From: Paenibacillus beijingensis
GTDB taxonomy: Bacteria; Bacillota; Bacilli; Paenibacillales; Paenibacillaceae
Direction: 5' to 3'
Assembly (NCBI RefSeq): GCF_000961095.1
Contig: NZ_CP011058.1
Location: 3,003,501 to 3,067,500 of the forward strand
DNA: 64,000 nt
Shown here: positions 1 through 8,803 of the stretch, in pieces
Layout: each line of letters begins with the position of its first letter
Numbering within the stretch: the first letter of the stretch is position 1
Position numbers and translations under genes: made by a program
The notes under the pieces: model-generated
The model's input: only the letters and a program-made list of their open reading frames with translations
Told to the model about the DNA's origin: nothing
Database searches by the model: none

Positions 1-1080
1 GGGAAGACGCTTCATATTTTAGATCAGACGAAATTGCCGGCATTAAAGCAATTTTTGCAAATTACAACGATTGAGCATTGCTGGCAAGCGATCAAGGAAC
101 TGAAGGTGAGAGGGGCGCCGGCAATCGGCATCGCCGCCGCTTACGGGCTGTTTCTTGGTGTCAGAGACGTATGCTCATCGGCAACGTTCGACGAATTTGA
201 TCATGTTTTTCAAGAGAAATCCGATTACTTGGCTTCCTCCCGCCCGACAGCCGTCAATCTGTTCTGGGCATTAAAGCGGATGCGCGCACGATTAATGGCT
301 GAGAAGGGGCATTCGATCGAAGATTTGAAAGCGAAGCTGCTGCAGGAGGCGCACGCGATTAAAGCGGAGGATGAAGAGGTATGCCGCAGCATCGGGCTTC
401 ACGGACTTTCTTTATTGCATGATGGAATGACCATTTTAACGCATTGCAACGCAGGGGGAATTGCAACGGCTAAATACGGCACAGCGCTGGCGCCGGTATA
501 TTTGGCCAAAGAACACGGCTGGAACGTGAAGGTGTTTGCCGACGAGACGCGCCCTTTGCTGCAGGGATCCCGGTTAACAGCCTGGGAGCTGCAGGAAGCC
601 GGTATTGACGTTACCTTAATTACCGACAGCATGGCTGCTTTCGTGATGGCGAAAGGCTGGGTGCAGGCCGTTATTGTCGGCTGCGACCGGGTTGCCGCGA
701 ACGGTGACGTTGCCAACAAAATCGGTACTTACGGCCTCGCCCTGCTGGCGAAGGCTCACCAAATTCCGTTCTACGTGGCGGCTCCGATGTCGACGATCGA
801 TATGGAAACAGCATCCGGCGCACATATTCCGATCGAAGAGCGGGATGCCCGTGAAATCATTAATGGATTCGGAGTGCCGACAGCTCCGGCTGACGTAAAG
901 GTGTTCAATCCTGCCTTCGATGTAACGCCGAATGAGCTCATTACCGCCATCATTACGGAAAAAGGGATTGTCCGTCAGCCTTACCAGGAGTCGTTAATCG
1001 AGTTGTTCAAGGAGAAATCTGAAAATTCCATGCCGCAATACGGGAACAGCGAGGAAGGTAACCAACATGTTACAGCATGA
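1..1080 (+). CDS. mtnA: S-methyl-5-thioribose-1-phosphate isomerase (5'-truncated by window edge)
   Basis: Isomerises the ring-closed aldose 1-phosphate (5-methylthioribose-1-P or 5-deoxyribose-1-P) to the open ketose 1-phosphate. The reading frame is open from base 1, so the true start lies to the left. Seen: the RGAPAIG motif near the N-terminus, the catalytic-cysteine segment THCNAGG, and the aspartate-containing GCDRVAANGD...NKIGTY segment, so the active site looks intact. The 3' end overlaps the aldolase gene by 14 bases, which implies translational coupling. The neighbours (aldolase, deaminase, phosphorylase) point to use in MTA or 5'-deoxyadenosine disposal rather than the full methionine salvage path, because no mtnK/mtnW-type genes are in view. 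Confidence 0.93.
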   Translation, partial: GKTLHILDQTKLPALKQFLQITTIEHCWQAIKELKVRGAPAIGIAAAYGLFLGVRDVCSSATFDEFDHVFQEKSDYLASSRPTAVNLFWALKRMRARLMAEKGHSIEDLKAKLLQEAHAIKAEDEEVCRSIGLHGLSLLHDGMTILTHCNAGGIATAKYGTALAPVYLAKEHGWNVKVFADETRPLLQGSRLTAWELQEAGIDVTLITDSMAAFVMAKGWVQAVIVGCDRVAANGDVANKIGTYGLALLAKAHQIPFYVAAPMSTIDMETASGAHIPIEERDAREIINGFGVPTAPADVKVFNPAFDVTPNELITAIITEKGIVRQPYQESLIELFKEKSENSMPQYGNSEEGNQHVTA

Positions 1081-1909
1081 AGCGGACGATCGAGTAAAGC
1101 AGGACATTTGTGAGATTGGAAGGCGCGTGTACGAAAAAGGGTTCGTAGCCGCAAACGACGGCAACATCTCCGTTCGCACGGGAGAAGATGAAATTTGGAT
1201 TACGCCTACAGGCGTCAGTAAAGGCGAAATGACGCCGGATATGCTCATTAAAGTGAATCTTCAAGGCGAAGTGCTGCATGGCAGGCTGAAACCCACTTCG
1301 GAAATGAAGATGCATTTGAAAGTCTATGAAAAACGGTCGGATATCCGTGCGGTCATCCATGTTCATCCGCCGTATGCGACAGCGTTTGCGATTGCGGGCA
1401 TTCCGCTTGACCAGGCGACGATGCCGGAATCGGTCGTGCTGCTCGGCACGATCCCGGTCGCTGAATATGCTACACCTTCTACGGAGGATGTTCCGAAGAA
1501 GATTGAACAATATGTGGCAGGCCATAACGGGGTGCTGCTGGAAAATCACGGCGCGCTTACCTGGGGCCGCGATCTGCGCTCCGCTTATTATTTGATGGAG
1601 TCGCTGGAATTTTGCGCGAAAATCAATTGGATTGCGAACCAAATGAACGGCATGCGCGAGCTGTCTGTCGAGCAGGTTGCCGAGCTGGTCCAAATTAGAG
1701 AACGGATGGGGCTAAAAGGCGAGACGCCGACCGGTGCTGTCGCCGTTAACGGCAGAAATAAGGGATTGCCGGACAAGAGCGCCGTTCATGCTCCGATTTC
1801 TGACGACCAATTGGAGCGCATGGTGTGCAGGATTACGGCGTCCGTACTTAGCGGGCTGCAGCAGGATGGAGCGAGAAGGGGTGATGGAATTGCACAGCAT
1901 AATCGTTAA
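1067..1909 (+). CDS. Class II (adducin-type) aldolase, predicted ketose-1-phosphate aldolase
   Basis: Zinc-dependent class II aldolase/adducin family protein of 280 residues. Seen: a PTSEMKMH segment with the likely catalytic glutamate, the zinc-ligand pair HVHPPYATAF, and the later ENHG motif. The family acts on fuculose-1-P, rhamnulose-1-P and, in the DHAP shunt, 5-deoxy- or 5-methylthio-ribulose-1-P. Because it overlaps mtnA, the latter substrate is the best inference: cleavage to DHAP and acetaldehyde or (methylthio)acetaldehyde. A C-terminal tail of about 60 residues after the aldolase domain (KSAVHAPISDDQ...) is longer than in minimal fuculose aldolases. Its 3' end overlaps the deaminase start by 26 bases. 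Confidence 0.85.
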   Translation: MLQHEADDRVKQDICEIGRRVYEKGFVAANDGNISVRTGEDEIWITPTGVSKGEMTPDMLIKVNLQGEVLHGRLKPTSEMKMHLKVYEKRSDIRAVIHVHPPYATAFAIAGIPLDQATMPESVVLLGTIPVAEYATPSTEDVPKKIEQYVAGHNGVLLENHGALTWGRDLRSAYYLMESLEFCAKINWIANQMNGMRELSVEQVAELVQIRERMGLKGETPTGAVAVNGRNKGLPDKSAVHAPISDDQLERMVCRITASVLSGLQQDGARRGDGIAQHNR

Positions 1910-3209
1910 CGCCACCGTCATTACCGTTGATGAATCGAACCGGATTATCATGGATGGGGCCGTCGCCTTCAAAAACGGGGTCATTACATATGTCGGGGCT
2001 ACACCGGAGGAGCTGGAGCTGTACGATGAAGTCATTGACGGACGTCACCGCTATGTGCTTCCGGGTCTCATCAATACGCACGGGCATGTGGGGATGTCGC
2101 TGCTGCGCGGCTATGCAGACGATTTGCCGCTTCAAACTTGGTTGAAAGAGAAAATTTGGCCTTGGGAAGCGCGGTTTACGGATGAACATGTGAGATGGGG
2201 AACAGGGCTTTCATTAATCGAAATGATTCGCACAGGTACGACGACCTTCGTCGATATGTATGACCATAATGAGGCAATCGCGGGTATCGTTGCGCCGTCG
2301 GGAATGAGAGCCGCCCTCTGCTGCGGCATGATTGGAAGCGGCGATCCAGGCGTTCAGGACCGGAAGCTTGCGGACGCCGTTTCCTTTGCGAAGGATTGGC
2401 ACCGGCAAGCGAACGGCCGCATTTCGGTCATGTTGGCTCCGCATGCGCCGTATACGTGCACGCCGCATTTCATTTCGCAAATTATTGATAAGGCGGCCCA
2501 GCTTCAGCTCCCCGTACATACGCATATGTCCGAGACGAATTGGGAGGTCGAGCTTAATGTGCAGCAATACGGCTGCCGCCCGGTCGCTCATCTGCATAAG
2601 CTGGGCATGTTTGAGCGGTCGGCATTGGTCGCGCATGCGGTCCATTTGACAGAGGAAGAGATCGACTTGCTGGCGGAGTGCAACGTTCGCGTATCGCATA
2701 ATGTCGTCAGCAATTTGAAGCTTGCGAGCGGCGTTGCGCCAGTGCCGCAAATGCTTGCCAGAGGAATAAGCGTGTCGCTCGGCACCGACAGCTCGGTCAG
2801 CAATAATAATCTCAATTTGTTCGAAGAGCTGAAGTTAGCGGCGATTGTGCATAAGGGAACGACGTATGACCCGCTGGCCGTTCCGGCGGAAACGGCGCTC
2901 CGAATGGCTACGCGCAATGGAGCGGACGGCGTGTTTCAATCCGATTCGATCGGAAGCATCGAGATTGGCAAGCAAGCCGATCTCATCATGATCGATGCGG
3001 GGAAAGCGAATTTTCAGCCGGCGCACAATCCGGTTTCCCATGTTGTATATGCAGCTAACGGGCTGGACGTAACGGATACGATCGTGGCGGGCAAATTCCT
3101 AATGCGCAAAGGGGAGCTGATGACGCTGGATGAAGAGCGGATGATCTATGAAGCGAACCGGATGGTCCGCCAATTAATGAACGAGGATCGGCCCGCTCAT
3201 TCGAAATAA
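1884..3209 (+). CDS. mtaD: Amidohydrolase: MTA / S-adenosylhomocysteine / 5'-deoxyadenosine deaminase
   Basis: Predicted to deaminate 5'-methylthioadenosine, SAH or 5'-deoxyadenosine to the inosine form. It is an amidohydrolase-superfamily TIM barrel of 441 residues. Metal-site motifs are visible: PGLINTHGHVGMSLLRG, HTHMSE, VAHAVHL and LGTDSSVSNNNLN, matching the MtaD/SsnA/TrzA branch. ATG 1884 is chosen because it follows GAGAAGGGG and gives the family N-terminus MELHSIIVNA; the open frame continues upstream to 1734, but that is antisense-like overlap with the aldolase. In the operon it would feed the phosphorylase encoded next, replacing the usual nucleosidase step. The exact substrate cannot be read from sequence. 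Confidence 0.88.
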   Translation: MELHSIIVNATVITVDESNRIIMDGAVAFKNGVITYVGATPEELELYDEVIDGRHRYVLPGLINTHGHVGMSLLRGYADDLPLQTWLKEKIWPWEARFTDEHVRWGTGLSLIEMIRTGTTTFVDMYDHNEAIAGIVAPSGMRAALCCGMIGSGDPGVQDRKLADAVSFAKDWHRQANGRISVMLAPHAPYTCTPHFISQIIDKAAQLQLPVHTHMSETNWEVELNVQQYGCRPVAHLHKLGMFERSALVAHAVHLTEEEIDLLAECNVRVSHNVVSNLKLASGVAPVPQMLARGISVSLGTDSSVSNNNLNLFEELKLAAIVHKGTTYDPLAVPAETALRMATRNGADGVFQSDSIGSIEIGKQADLIMIDAGKANFQPAHNPVSHVVYAANGLDVTDTIVAGKFLMRKGELMTLDEERMIYEANRMVRQLMNEDRPAHSK

Positions 3210-3270
3210 ACGAAATGCACAAGTTGAATGCTGGTGTTGCGGCGAGCTTATAGAAATAGGAGGGGCAGCG

Positions 3271-4089
3271 ATGGAGTTGATGGACAGAATTGATCGCGCC
3301 AAGACATATATTCAGCGTTTAACCGGCTACCGCCCGACGGTAGGACTGATTTTGGGATCGGGACTTGGCGATTTGGGACACGAAATCGAAGAAGCAATCA
3401 AGATTCCTTATGATGAAATCCCGTTTTTCTCCAGCACGACCGTCGAAAGCCATGCCGGCTTGCTCGTGATCGGCAAGCTGGAGGGGAAAGTAGTCGTCGC
3501 GATGCAGGGCCGGTTTCATTATTATGAAGGACATTCCATGGATGCCATCACCTTCCCGGTCCGCGTTATGAAAGCGCTCGGTGTCGAACGGCTGCTCATT
3601 ACCAATTCGAGCGGCGGCGTGAACGAGTCCTATCAAGCGGGCGATGTGATGGTCGTTAGCGACCATATTAATTTGACGGGAGTAAATCCGCTTATCGGCC
3701 CCAATGACGGGCGGCTGGGCGTTCGTTTTCCCGATTTGACGAACGCTTACTGCGCTGACCTGAGGCGGCTTGCGCATGAGACGGCCGCTGCTCAGGGTTT
3801 ACGTATGCACGAGGGCGTTTATGTCGGCTGGGCTGGCCCGACGTTTGAAACTCCTGCCGAAATTCGAATGACGCGAATTGTAGGCGGGGATGCGGTCGGC
3901 ATGTCAACCATTCCCGAAGTGATTGTGGCCAATCATGCCGGGATGAAAGTGCTGGCGCTGTCCTGTGTCTGCAATATGGCCGCCGGCATTTTGCCGGGAG
4001 GGCTTACGGCTGAAGAGGTGTTTGAAGCGGCTCAGGAGCTGAAAGGAAGGCTGATCGGACTTGTAAGGGCGATTTTGAAGGTCATGTAA
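3271..4089 (+). CDS. punA: Purine nucleoside phosphorylase (trimeric, inosine/guanosine type)
   Basis: Phosphorolysis of (deoxy)inosine or guanosine, and probably of methylthio- or deoxy-inosine here, to hypoxanthine plus the sugar 1-phosphate. It has 272 residues, the usual length of the trimeric family. Seen: phosphate-binding LILGSGLGDLG, the GRFHYYEGH loop, SGGVNESYQAGDVMVVSDHINLTG, and the purine-site segments YVGWAGPTFETPAEI and VGMSTIPEVIVANH. The start is supported by AGGAGGGG about eight bases upstream. It follows the deaminase after 61 bases with no terminator, so it is probably in the same transcript. The product sugar phosphate is the substrate of MtnA at the head of the block. 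Confidence 0.95.
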   Translation: MELMDRIDRAKTYIQRLTGYRPTVGLILGSGLGDLGHEIEEAIKIPYDEIPFFSSTTVESHAGLLVIGKLEGKVVVAMQGRFHYYEGHSMDAITFPVRVMKALGVERLLITNSSGGVNESYQAGDVMVVSDHINLTGVNPLIGPNDGRLGVRFPDLTNAYCADLRRLAHETAAAQGLRMHEGVYVGWAGPTFETPAEIRMTRIVGGDAVGMSTIPEVIVANHAGMKVLALSCVCNMAAGILPGGLTAEEVFEAAQELKGRLIGLVRAILKVM

Positions 4090-4165
4090 ATCGTATGCGA
4101 GTGCCGATAAATGACTCGTGTTTCTGGCAATTGATGATCAAAAAATAGAACATAGGAGTGGGAAG

Positions 4166-5173
4166 ATGAAGAAGAGTGCGGTATTGGTTATCATGTTGAT
4201 TATTTCGATCCTAGCGGCGGGATGTTCGGCAAGCAAAACGAAAGATCAGGCGGGATCGGATGCCGAAACCAAAAAGCCGCTGCGCGTCGCGCTTATTACA
4301 CCGGAGAAAATTGGCGTAAATCCGTTTTTTCAAATTATGGACGAAGGTGCCAAGCAAGCGGCGCTAACTTATAAAGTGGAACAAAAAACGATGGAGTCGG
4401 CAGATCCGAATGCCATTGAAGAAAATTTGCGGGTTGCGGTTGCCGATAACTACGATTTGATTATTACGTCGTCCTTCCAGGCCGCGGATGCTTTGAAGAA
4501 GGTAGCGGCGGAAAATCCGGACAAAAAGTTCATTATTATTGACGATGTTGTCGACTTGCCCAATGTGCGCAGTGCGGTGTTCCGCGAGCAGGAGGCCGCT
4601 TATTTGCTGGGAGCAGCGGCGGGCCTGTCGACAAAATCGGACACGGTCGGCATGGTAGTCGCCATGGATATCCCGCTGATGAAGAAATGGACGAGCGGCT
4701 TTGAGCAAGGTTTGAAGGCGACGAATCCGCAAGCTACGTTCCTCGTCAACTATGTGGGCAGCTTTACCGATCCCGCCAAGGCCAAAGAATTGGCGCTCGT
4801 GCAGTATTCGAAAGGGGCCGATTTTGTTGCCGGGGCATCGGCGGTAGGAGACCTTGGCGTATTCGAAGCTGCGAAGGAAAAAGGTTTTTTCACTTCAGGT
4901 CAGGATATTGACCGGACAATGATCGATCCGCAGCATATCGTCATGTCCCAATTGAAATCCGCTGACAACGTTGTGATCGACAGCATTAAACAATTTGTTG
5001 ACGGCTCCTTTGCGCCGGGCGTGTACGATTACGGTTTGAAAGAAAATGGCGTTGGCATTACGTACGTCACGGACAACAATCCGTTTATAACAAAAGAAAC
5101 GATCGAGAAGGTTTTACAGATCCGCAGCGATATCATTTCCGGCAAAACCTCCGTCGTTAACCCGCTGAAATAA
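4166..5173 (+). CDS. BMP-family nucleoside-binding lipoprotein of an ABC importer
   Basis: Extracytoplasmic solute receptor of the Bmp/Med (PnrA) family, which binds purine nucleosides. The precursor has 335 residues: a lysine-rich start, a hydrophobic stretch and a lipobox ending LAAGC at about residue 19, so it is a lipid-anchored receptor. ATG 4166 is chosen over upstream in-frame ATG 4118 because it follows AGGAGTGGG and starts the signal peptide. The body has the periplasmic-binding-protein fold signature, for example the ending VTDNNPFITKETIEKV. The three following genes supply the ATPase and two permeases, in the order of NupNOPQ/YufNOPQ systems. A hairpin terminator directly after it probably makes the receptor transcript more abundant than the rest. 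Confidence 0.92.
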   Translation: MKKSAVLVIMLIISILAAGCSASKTKDQAGSDAETKKPLRVALITPEKIGVNPFFQIMDEGAKQAALTYKVEQKTMESADPNAIEENLRVAVADNYDLIITSSFQAADALKKVAAENPDKKFIIIDDVVDLPNVRSAVFREQEAAYLLGAAAGLSTKSDTVGMVVAMDIPLMKKWTSGFEQGLKATNPQATFLVNYVGSFTDPAKAKELALVQYSKGADFVAGASAVGDLGVFEAAKEKGFFTSGQDIDRTMIDPQHIVMSQLKSADNVVIDSIKQFVDGSFAPGVYDYGLKENGVGITYVTDNNPFITKETIEKVLQIRSDIISGKTSVVNPLK

Positions 5174-5186
5174 TCAAACTTCAACT

Positions 5187-5217
5187 AAACCGGCTATGGT
5201 CCAGCCGGTTTGTTTTT
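5187..5217 (+). terminator. Rho-independent terminator or attenuator inside the importer operon
   Basis: Nine-base perfect stem AAACCGGCT / AGCCGGTTT with a seven-base loop, followed by GTTTTT. It lies 13 bases after the receptor stop and before the ATPase gene. Such placement is common for raising receptor-to-permease ratio by partial termination. Confidence 0.85.
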
Positions 5218-5238
5218 CACGGAAAGGATGTATAATTG

Positions 5239-6747
5239 ATGACCACCGTGCTTGAAGCAAGGCAGATCACGAAAACATACGGTGATTTCATAGCGAATGA
5301 TGGTATCGATTTTTCATTGCATAAAGGCGAGATTCATGCGATCGTCGGCGAAAACGGCGCCGGAAAAACAACGTTGATGAGAATGCTGTACGGGATGGAA
5401 GCGCCGACTTCGGGGGACATTGTGTGCCAAGGTGAAGTGAAGCGATTCCAAAGTCCATTAGAAGCGATTCAGAGCGGCATCGGGATGGTGTTCCAGCACT
5501 TCATGCTGTTCCCTACCTATACGGTCGCTGAAAATATCGTCATCGGCAATGAACCTGCACGGGGGATTTGGTTCGACCGCAAGCTGGCCGCAGACCGGAT
5601 TAAAGCGTTATGCGAAACGTATCAGCTGCACGTTGATCCGGATCAGAAAGTGTCTGAATGCTCGCTTGGAACCCGGCAGCGGATTGAAATATTGAAGGTG
5701 CTTTACAATGGGGCGGACATCATTATTTTGGATGAGCCGACGGCTGTATTGACGCCGCTGGAAGTGAAGGAATTGCTCGTGACGATTAAACGGCTTGCAA
5801 AGCAAGGGAAGAGCATTATCCTTATTACGCATAAATTGCACGAGGTTATGGAAGCGGCGGACCGCGTTACCGTGCTGCGCAACGGCAAAGTAACCGGAAC
5901 TTTAGAAGCGGACCGTACAAGTGCGGAGGAGATTTCCCGTTTAATGGTGGGCCGGGAACTGGAGGGAGTTGCCCGGCAGGACAATAAGGCGGGAGAGCCT
6001 GTTCTGCAGGTGCGCAAATTGGTTGTGAAAGGAGCAAACGGGAAGGCGCTGCTTAATGATATCAATTTCGACGTGTGCGCCGGGGAAATTGTCGGTATTG
6101 CGGGTGTGTCCGGTAACGGCCAGTCCGAGCTGGTTCGAGTGCTGAACGGGCTGATAAAGGCCGATCAGGGCAGCATGCTGCTGGATGGAACCGATGTGAC
6201 CAACTTGCCGGTGCGCCGCATCCGCGCGGCAGGTTTGGCCCATATTCCCGAGGACCGGTACTTATGGGGGGCTTCCAAGGATGCAAGCGTCAAGGAAAAT
6301 GCCATTATGGGCCATTATCGTAAAGATGGCTGCCATCGCTTCGGATTGTTGAGGCATAAGCGGCTGAACCAATTGGTTCATGGCTGGGTACAGTCGTTTG
6401 CGGTCAAGACGGCGTCGATTCACGAGCAGGCGCAGTATTTATCCGGAGGGAACTTGCAGAAGCTGATTTCAGCAAGGGAAATCGGCCAGCACACGAAATG
6501 CATCATTGCGGCGGAGCCGACCCGCGGCGTCGACCTCGGTGCAATGGAAATTATTCACCGGCAGTTGTTGCGGAAGCGGGAGAGCGGTGAAGCCGTGCTC
6601 GTCGTTTCATCCGAGCTGTCGGAAATGATGACGCTGTCGGATCGTATTTTGGTTATGTTTGAAGGGGAAATCGTGGGAGAGCTTAAAGGCAAGGACGCTT
6701 CGGAAGAGGAGATCAGCTTGTTGATGGCGGGAGGAGGGCGAGCATGA
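5239..6747 (+). CDS. Nucleoside ABC importer ATPase (two fused ABC domains)
   Basis: Energises nucleoside uptake. It has 502 residues with two ABC cassettes. The first has Walker A GENGAGKTT, a degenerate signature (LGTRQR) and Walker B IIILDEPT. The second has a degenerate Walker A (GVSGNGQSE), a good signature LSGGNLQK and a Walker B-like AAEPTRG. This asymmetry is normal for the sugar/nucleoside (RbsA, YufO) type. TTG 5236 and ATG 5239 are both possible starts; GGAAAGG lies at 5221-5227. The stop overlaps the next permease start by four bases (ATGA). Confidence 0.94.
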   Translation: MTTVLEARQITKTYGDFIANDGIDFSLHKGEIHAIVGENGAGKTTLMRMLYGMEAPTSGDIVCQGEVKRFQSPLEAIQSGIGMVFQHFMLFPTYTVAENIVIGNEPARGIWFDRKLAADRIKALCETYQLHVDPDQKVSECSLGTRQRIEILKVLYNGADIIILDEPTAVLTPLEVKELLVTIKRLAKQGKSIILITHKLHEVMEAADRVTVLRNGKVTGTLEADRTSAEEISRLMVGRELEGVARQDNKAGEPVLQVRKLVVKGANGKALLNDINFDVCAGEIVGIAGVSGNGQSELVRVLNGLIKADQGSMLLDGTDVTNLPVRRIRAAGLAHIPEDRYLWGASKDASVKENAIMGHYRKDGCHRFGLLRHKRLNQLVHGWVQSFAVKTASIHEQAQYLSGGNLQKLISAREIGQHTKCIIAAEPTRGVDLGAMEIIHRQLLRKRESGEAVLVVSSELSEMMTLSDRILVMFEGEIVGELKGKDASEEEISLLMAGGGRA

Positions 6748-7811
6748 AGAACTGGAATCCGATGCTCCTCTCGATGATGCAGCCGATTATGGCCATCTTG
6801 TTCGGTTTGACGGCTGGAGCAATCGTCGTCAGCTTCACCGGGGAGTCGGTTATGGAGTGTTTCAAGGAGTTGTGGAGAGGGGCGTTTGGCAGCTTTTACT
6901 TTTTGTCGAGCACGATGGCAAGAGCAACGCCGATCATTTTGAGCGGACTGGGAATCGCATTTGCTTTTCGCGCCGGCTTCTTCAACATGGGGGCGGAAGG
7001 GCAGATGGTGCTTGGCGGACTGGCGGCTGCTTTAACTGCGCTCCATGTTCCAGGTCCTGGCTGGGTGAAGCTTGTTGCCGCCCTATGCGCCGGTATCGCA
7101 GCGGGCGGAATGTGGTCGGTACTCGCCGTCTGGATGGAAGTGAAGTTTAAAGTGAATCTGCTTATCTCGACCTTATTATTGAATTATATTGCCGTCTTGT
7201 TCGCCGGGTACATCGTATCGGGGCCTTTCAAGGATACGAGCGGTTCGGCAGGGCTGGCGCAAACCGCGATGATCGATCAGGGCTCCTGGCTGCCGAAACT
7301 GTATAACGGGATGAGTGTGCATGCGGGTTTTTCGATCGCGATCGGACTGACGGTTTTGTTTGTTCTGATGTTTCGGTACTCGATTGTCGGCTACGAGGTG
7401 AAAATGCTTGGGTTAAATCCGTCTTTCGCCATGTACGGAGGCGTCAACCGTCTGCAAATGATGATCTTCAGTATGGTTGCAAGCGGAGGGCTGGCCGGAC
7501 TTGCCGGCGGTGTTGAGGTGCTTGGCATGCAGTACCGTTTCGTAGACGGCGCCTTGACGATGCCGGGGTATGCGTGGACCGCTCTGATGGCGGCGTTGCT
7601 TGCGAATGCGCATCCGGCCGGGACGGCAGTGTGCTCCTTTCTGCTCGCAGCTCTGCAAACCGGGGCGGCAGGGATGGAACGAAACACGAATGTTCCGGTT
7701 GAATTGTCAGCGGTTATACAAGCCGTGCTCATTTTGTTCGTATCGGTCAAGTTCGGCTATTCGTTTATGAGGCGGAGAAAAGCGAGGAAAAACAATGGAT
7801 CAATTATTTGA
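6744..7811 (+). CDS. Nucleoside ABC importer permease 1 (BPD_transp_2 family)
   Basis: Inner-membrane permease of the RbsC/YufP type, 355 residues with about eight to ten hydrophobic segments. Seen: the family hallmark GLGIAFAFRAGFFNMGAEGQM and GGLAGLAGGVEVLG before the last segments. It begins at an ATGA overlap with the ATPase gene and overlaps permease 2 by 17 bases, so the three genes are translationally coupled. It should form a heterodimer with the next gene product. Confidence 0.94.
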   Translation: MKNWNPMLLSMMQPIMAILFGLTAGAIVVSFTGESVMECFKELWRGAFGSFYFLSSTMARATPIILSGLGIAFAFRAGFFNMGAEGQMVLGGLAAALTALHVPGPGWVKLVAALCAGIAAGGMWSVLAVWMEVKFKVNLLISTLLLNYIAVLFAGYIVSGPFKDTSGSAGLAQTAMIDQGSWLPKLYNGMSVHAGFSIAIGLTVLFVLMFRYSIVGYEVKMLGLNPSFAMYGGVNRLQMMIFSMVASGGLAGLAGGVEVLGMQYRFVDGALTMPGYAWTALMAALLANAHPAGTAVCSFLLAALQTGAAGMERNTNVPVELSAVIQAVLILFVSVKFGYSFMRRRKARKNNGSII

Positions 7812-8709
7812 CATCTCTCTACTCAACTCCACGATTCGTATGGTGACGCCTATTTTGCTCGCTGCATTGGGAGGGGCGCTTTGCGCACGTGCAGGCCTCT
7901 TTAATGTCGGTCTGGAAGGCATGGTTCTGGCCGGCGCATTCGGGGCGGTTCTCGGCAACTACCTGCTTAACAATCTATTTCTTGCCGTAATGTTTGCAAT
8001 CGGCTGCGTTTTGCTGCTTTCACTGCTATACGGCTATTTCACGATTCACTTGAAGGCCAACGTCATCGTGGTCGGCATTGCCGTCAACTTCCTCGCGATG
8101 GGGCTGACGACTTTTTTATTAAGCGCGGTCTTTCATGTCAAAGGGGCGTACTATAACAAAGATATGGAAGGATTGCCCCGCTTGGATATTCCTGTATTAA
8201 GCAAGGTGCCTGTTCTCGGAGATGTCGTATCCGGTTATTCCCCGATCGTATTTTGCGCATTTCTGCTCGTTATTGTCCTCCATTTGTTTTTGTACCGGAC
8301 GGTAACGGGCTTCCGCTTAAGCGCGGTCGGACAAAGTCCGATTGTCGCTCAAAGCGCGGGCATAAAAGTGCGCCGTTATCAATATGCAGCCGTCTTGGCG
8401 TGCGGTATGTTGTGCGGGCTGGCCGGAGCGCAGCTCTCGCTCGGCCAGGTGACGATGTTTGCCGAAGGCATGACATCGGGCAGAGGATTTATTGCTCTTG
8501 TCGCGATGATGCTGGGTCAGGCGAATCCGGCCGGAATTATGGGATCAAGCTTGCTGTTCGGACTGATGGATGCGCTTAGTATCCGGATGCAGGGATTGTG
8601 GCTTCCGACACCGTTTACGATGATGGTGCCTTATGTCGTCACGATTATGGCCATGTTCTTTTTTAAGGATAAAAGTTATTTGCACGGCACGACCGGCAGC
8701 TCCAGATAA
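7795..8709 (+). CDS. Nucleoside ABC importer permease 2 (BPD_transp_2 family)
   Basis: Second permease, 304 residues, YufQ-like. Seen: the paired hallmark ALGGALCARAGLFNVGLEGM, and the conserved QSAGIKVRRYQYAAVLACG...GLAGAQLSLG near the C-terminal half. It starts inside the 3' end of permease 1 (17-base overlap) and is the last gene of the transport unit. The following DeoR gene has its own promoter. Confidence 0.94.
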   Translation: MDQLFDISLLNSTIRMVTPILLAALGGALCARAGLFNVGLEGMVLAGAFGAVLGNYLLNNLFLAVMFAIGCVLLLSLLYGYFTIHLKANVIVVGIAVNFLAMGLTTFLLSAVFHVKGAYYNKDMEGLPRLDIPVLSKVPVLGDVVSGYSPIVFCAFLLVIVLHLFLYRTVTGFRLSAVGQSPIVAQSAGIKVRRYQYAAVLACGMLCGLAGAQLSLGQVTMFAEGMTSGRGFIALVAMMLGQANPAGIMGSSLLFGLMDALSIRMQGLWLPTPFTMMVPYVVTIMAMFFFKDKSYLHGTTGSSR

Positions 8710-8741
8710 TACGAAGCTTCCCGTCCGGTTTCGAAATCCAA

Positions 8742-8770
8742 TTGGTGTCCTGCTGCTTCTATGGTACAAT
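8742..8770 (+). promoter_or_regulatory. Sigma-A-type promoter of the DeoR regulator gene
   Basis: TTGGTG at 8742-8747 and TACAAT at 8765-8770 with a 17-base spacer. The transcript would begin near 8777, which decides the start codon of the next gene. Confidence 0.65.
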
Positions 8771-8803
8771 CGAGGTAAAATGTGCGAGTTGGTGGGATTA
8801 CAT

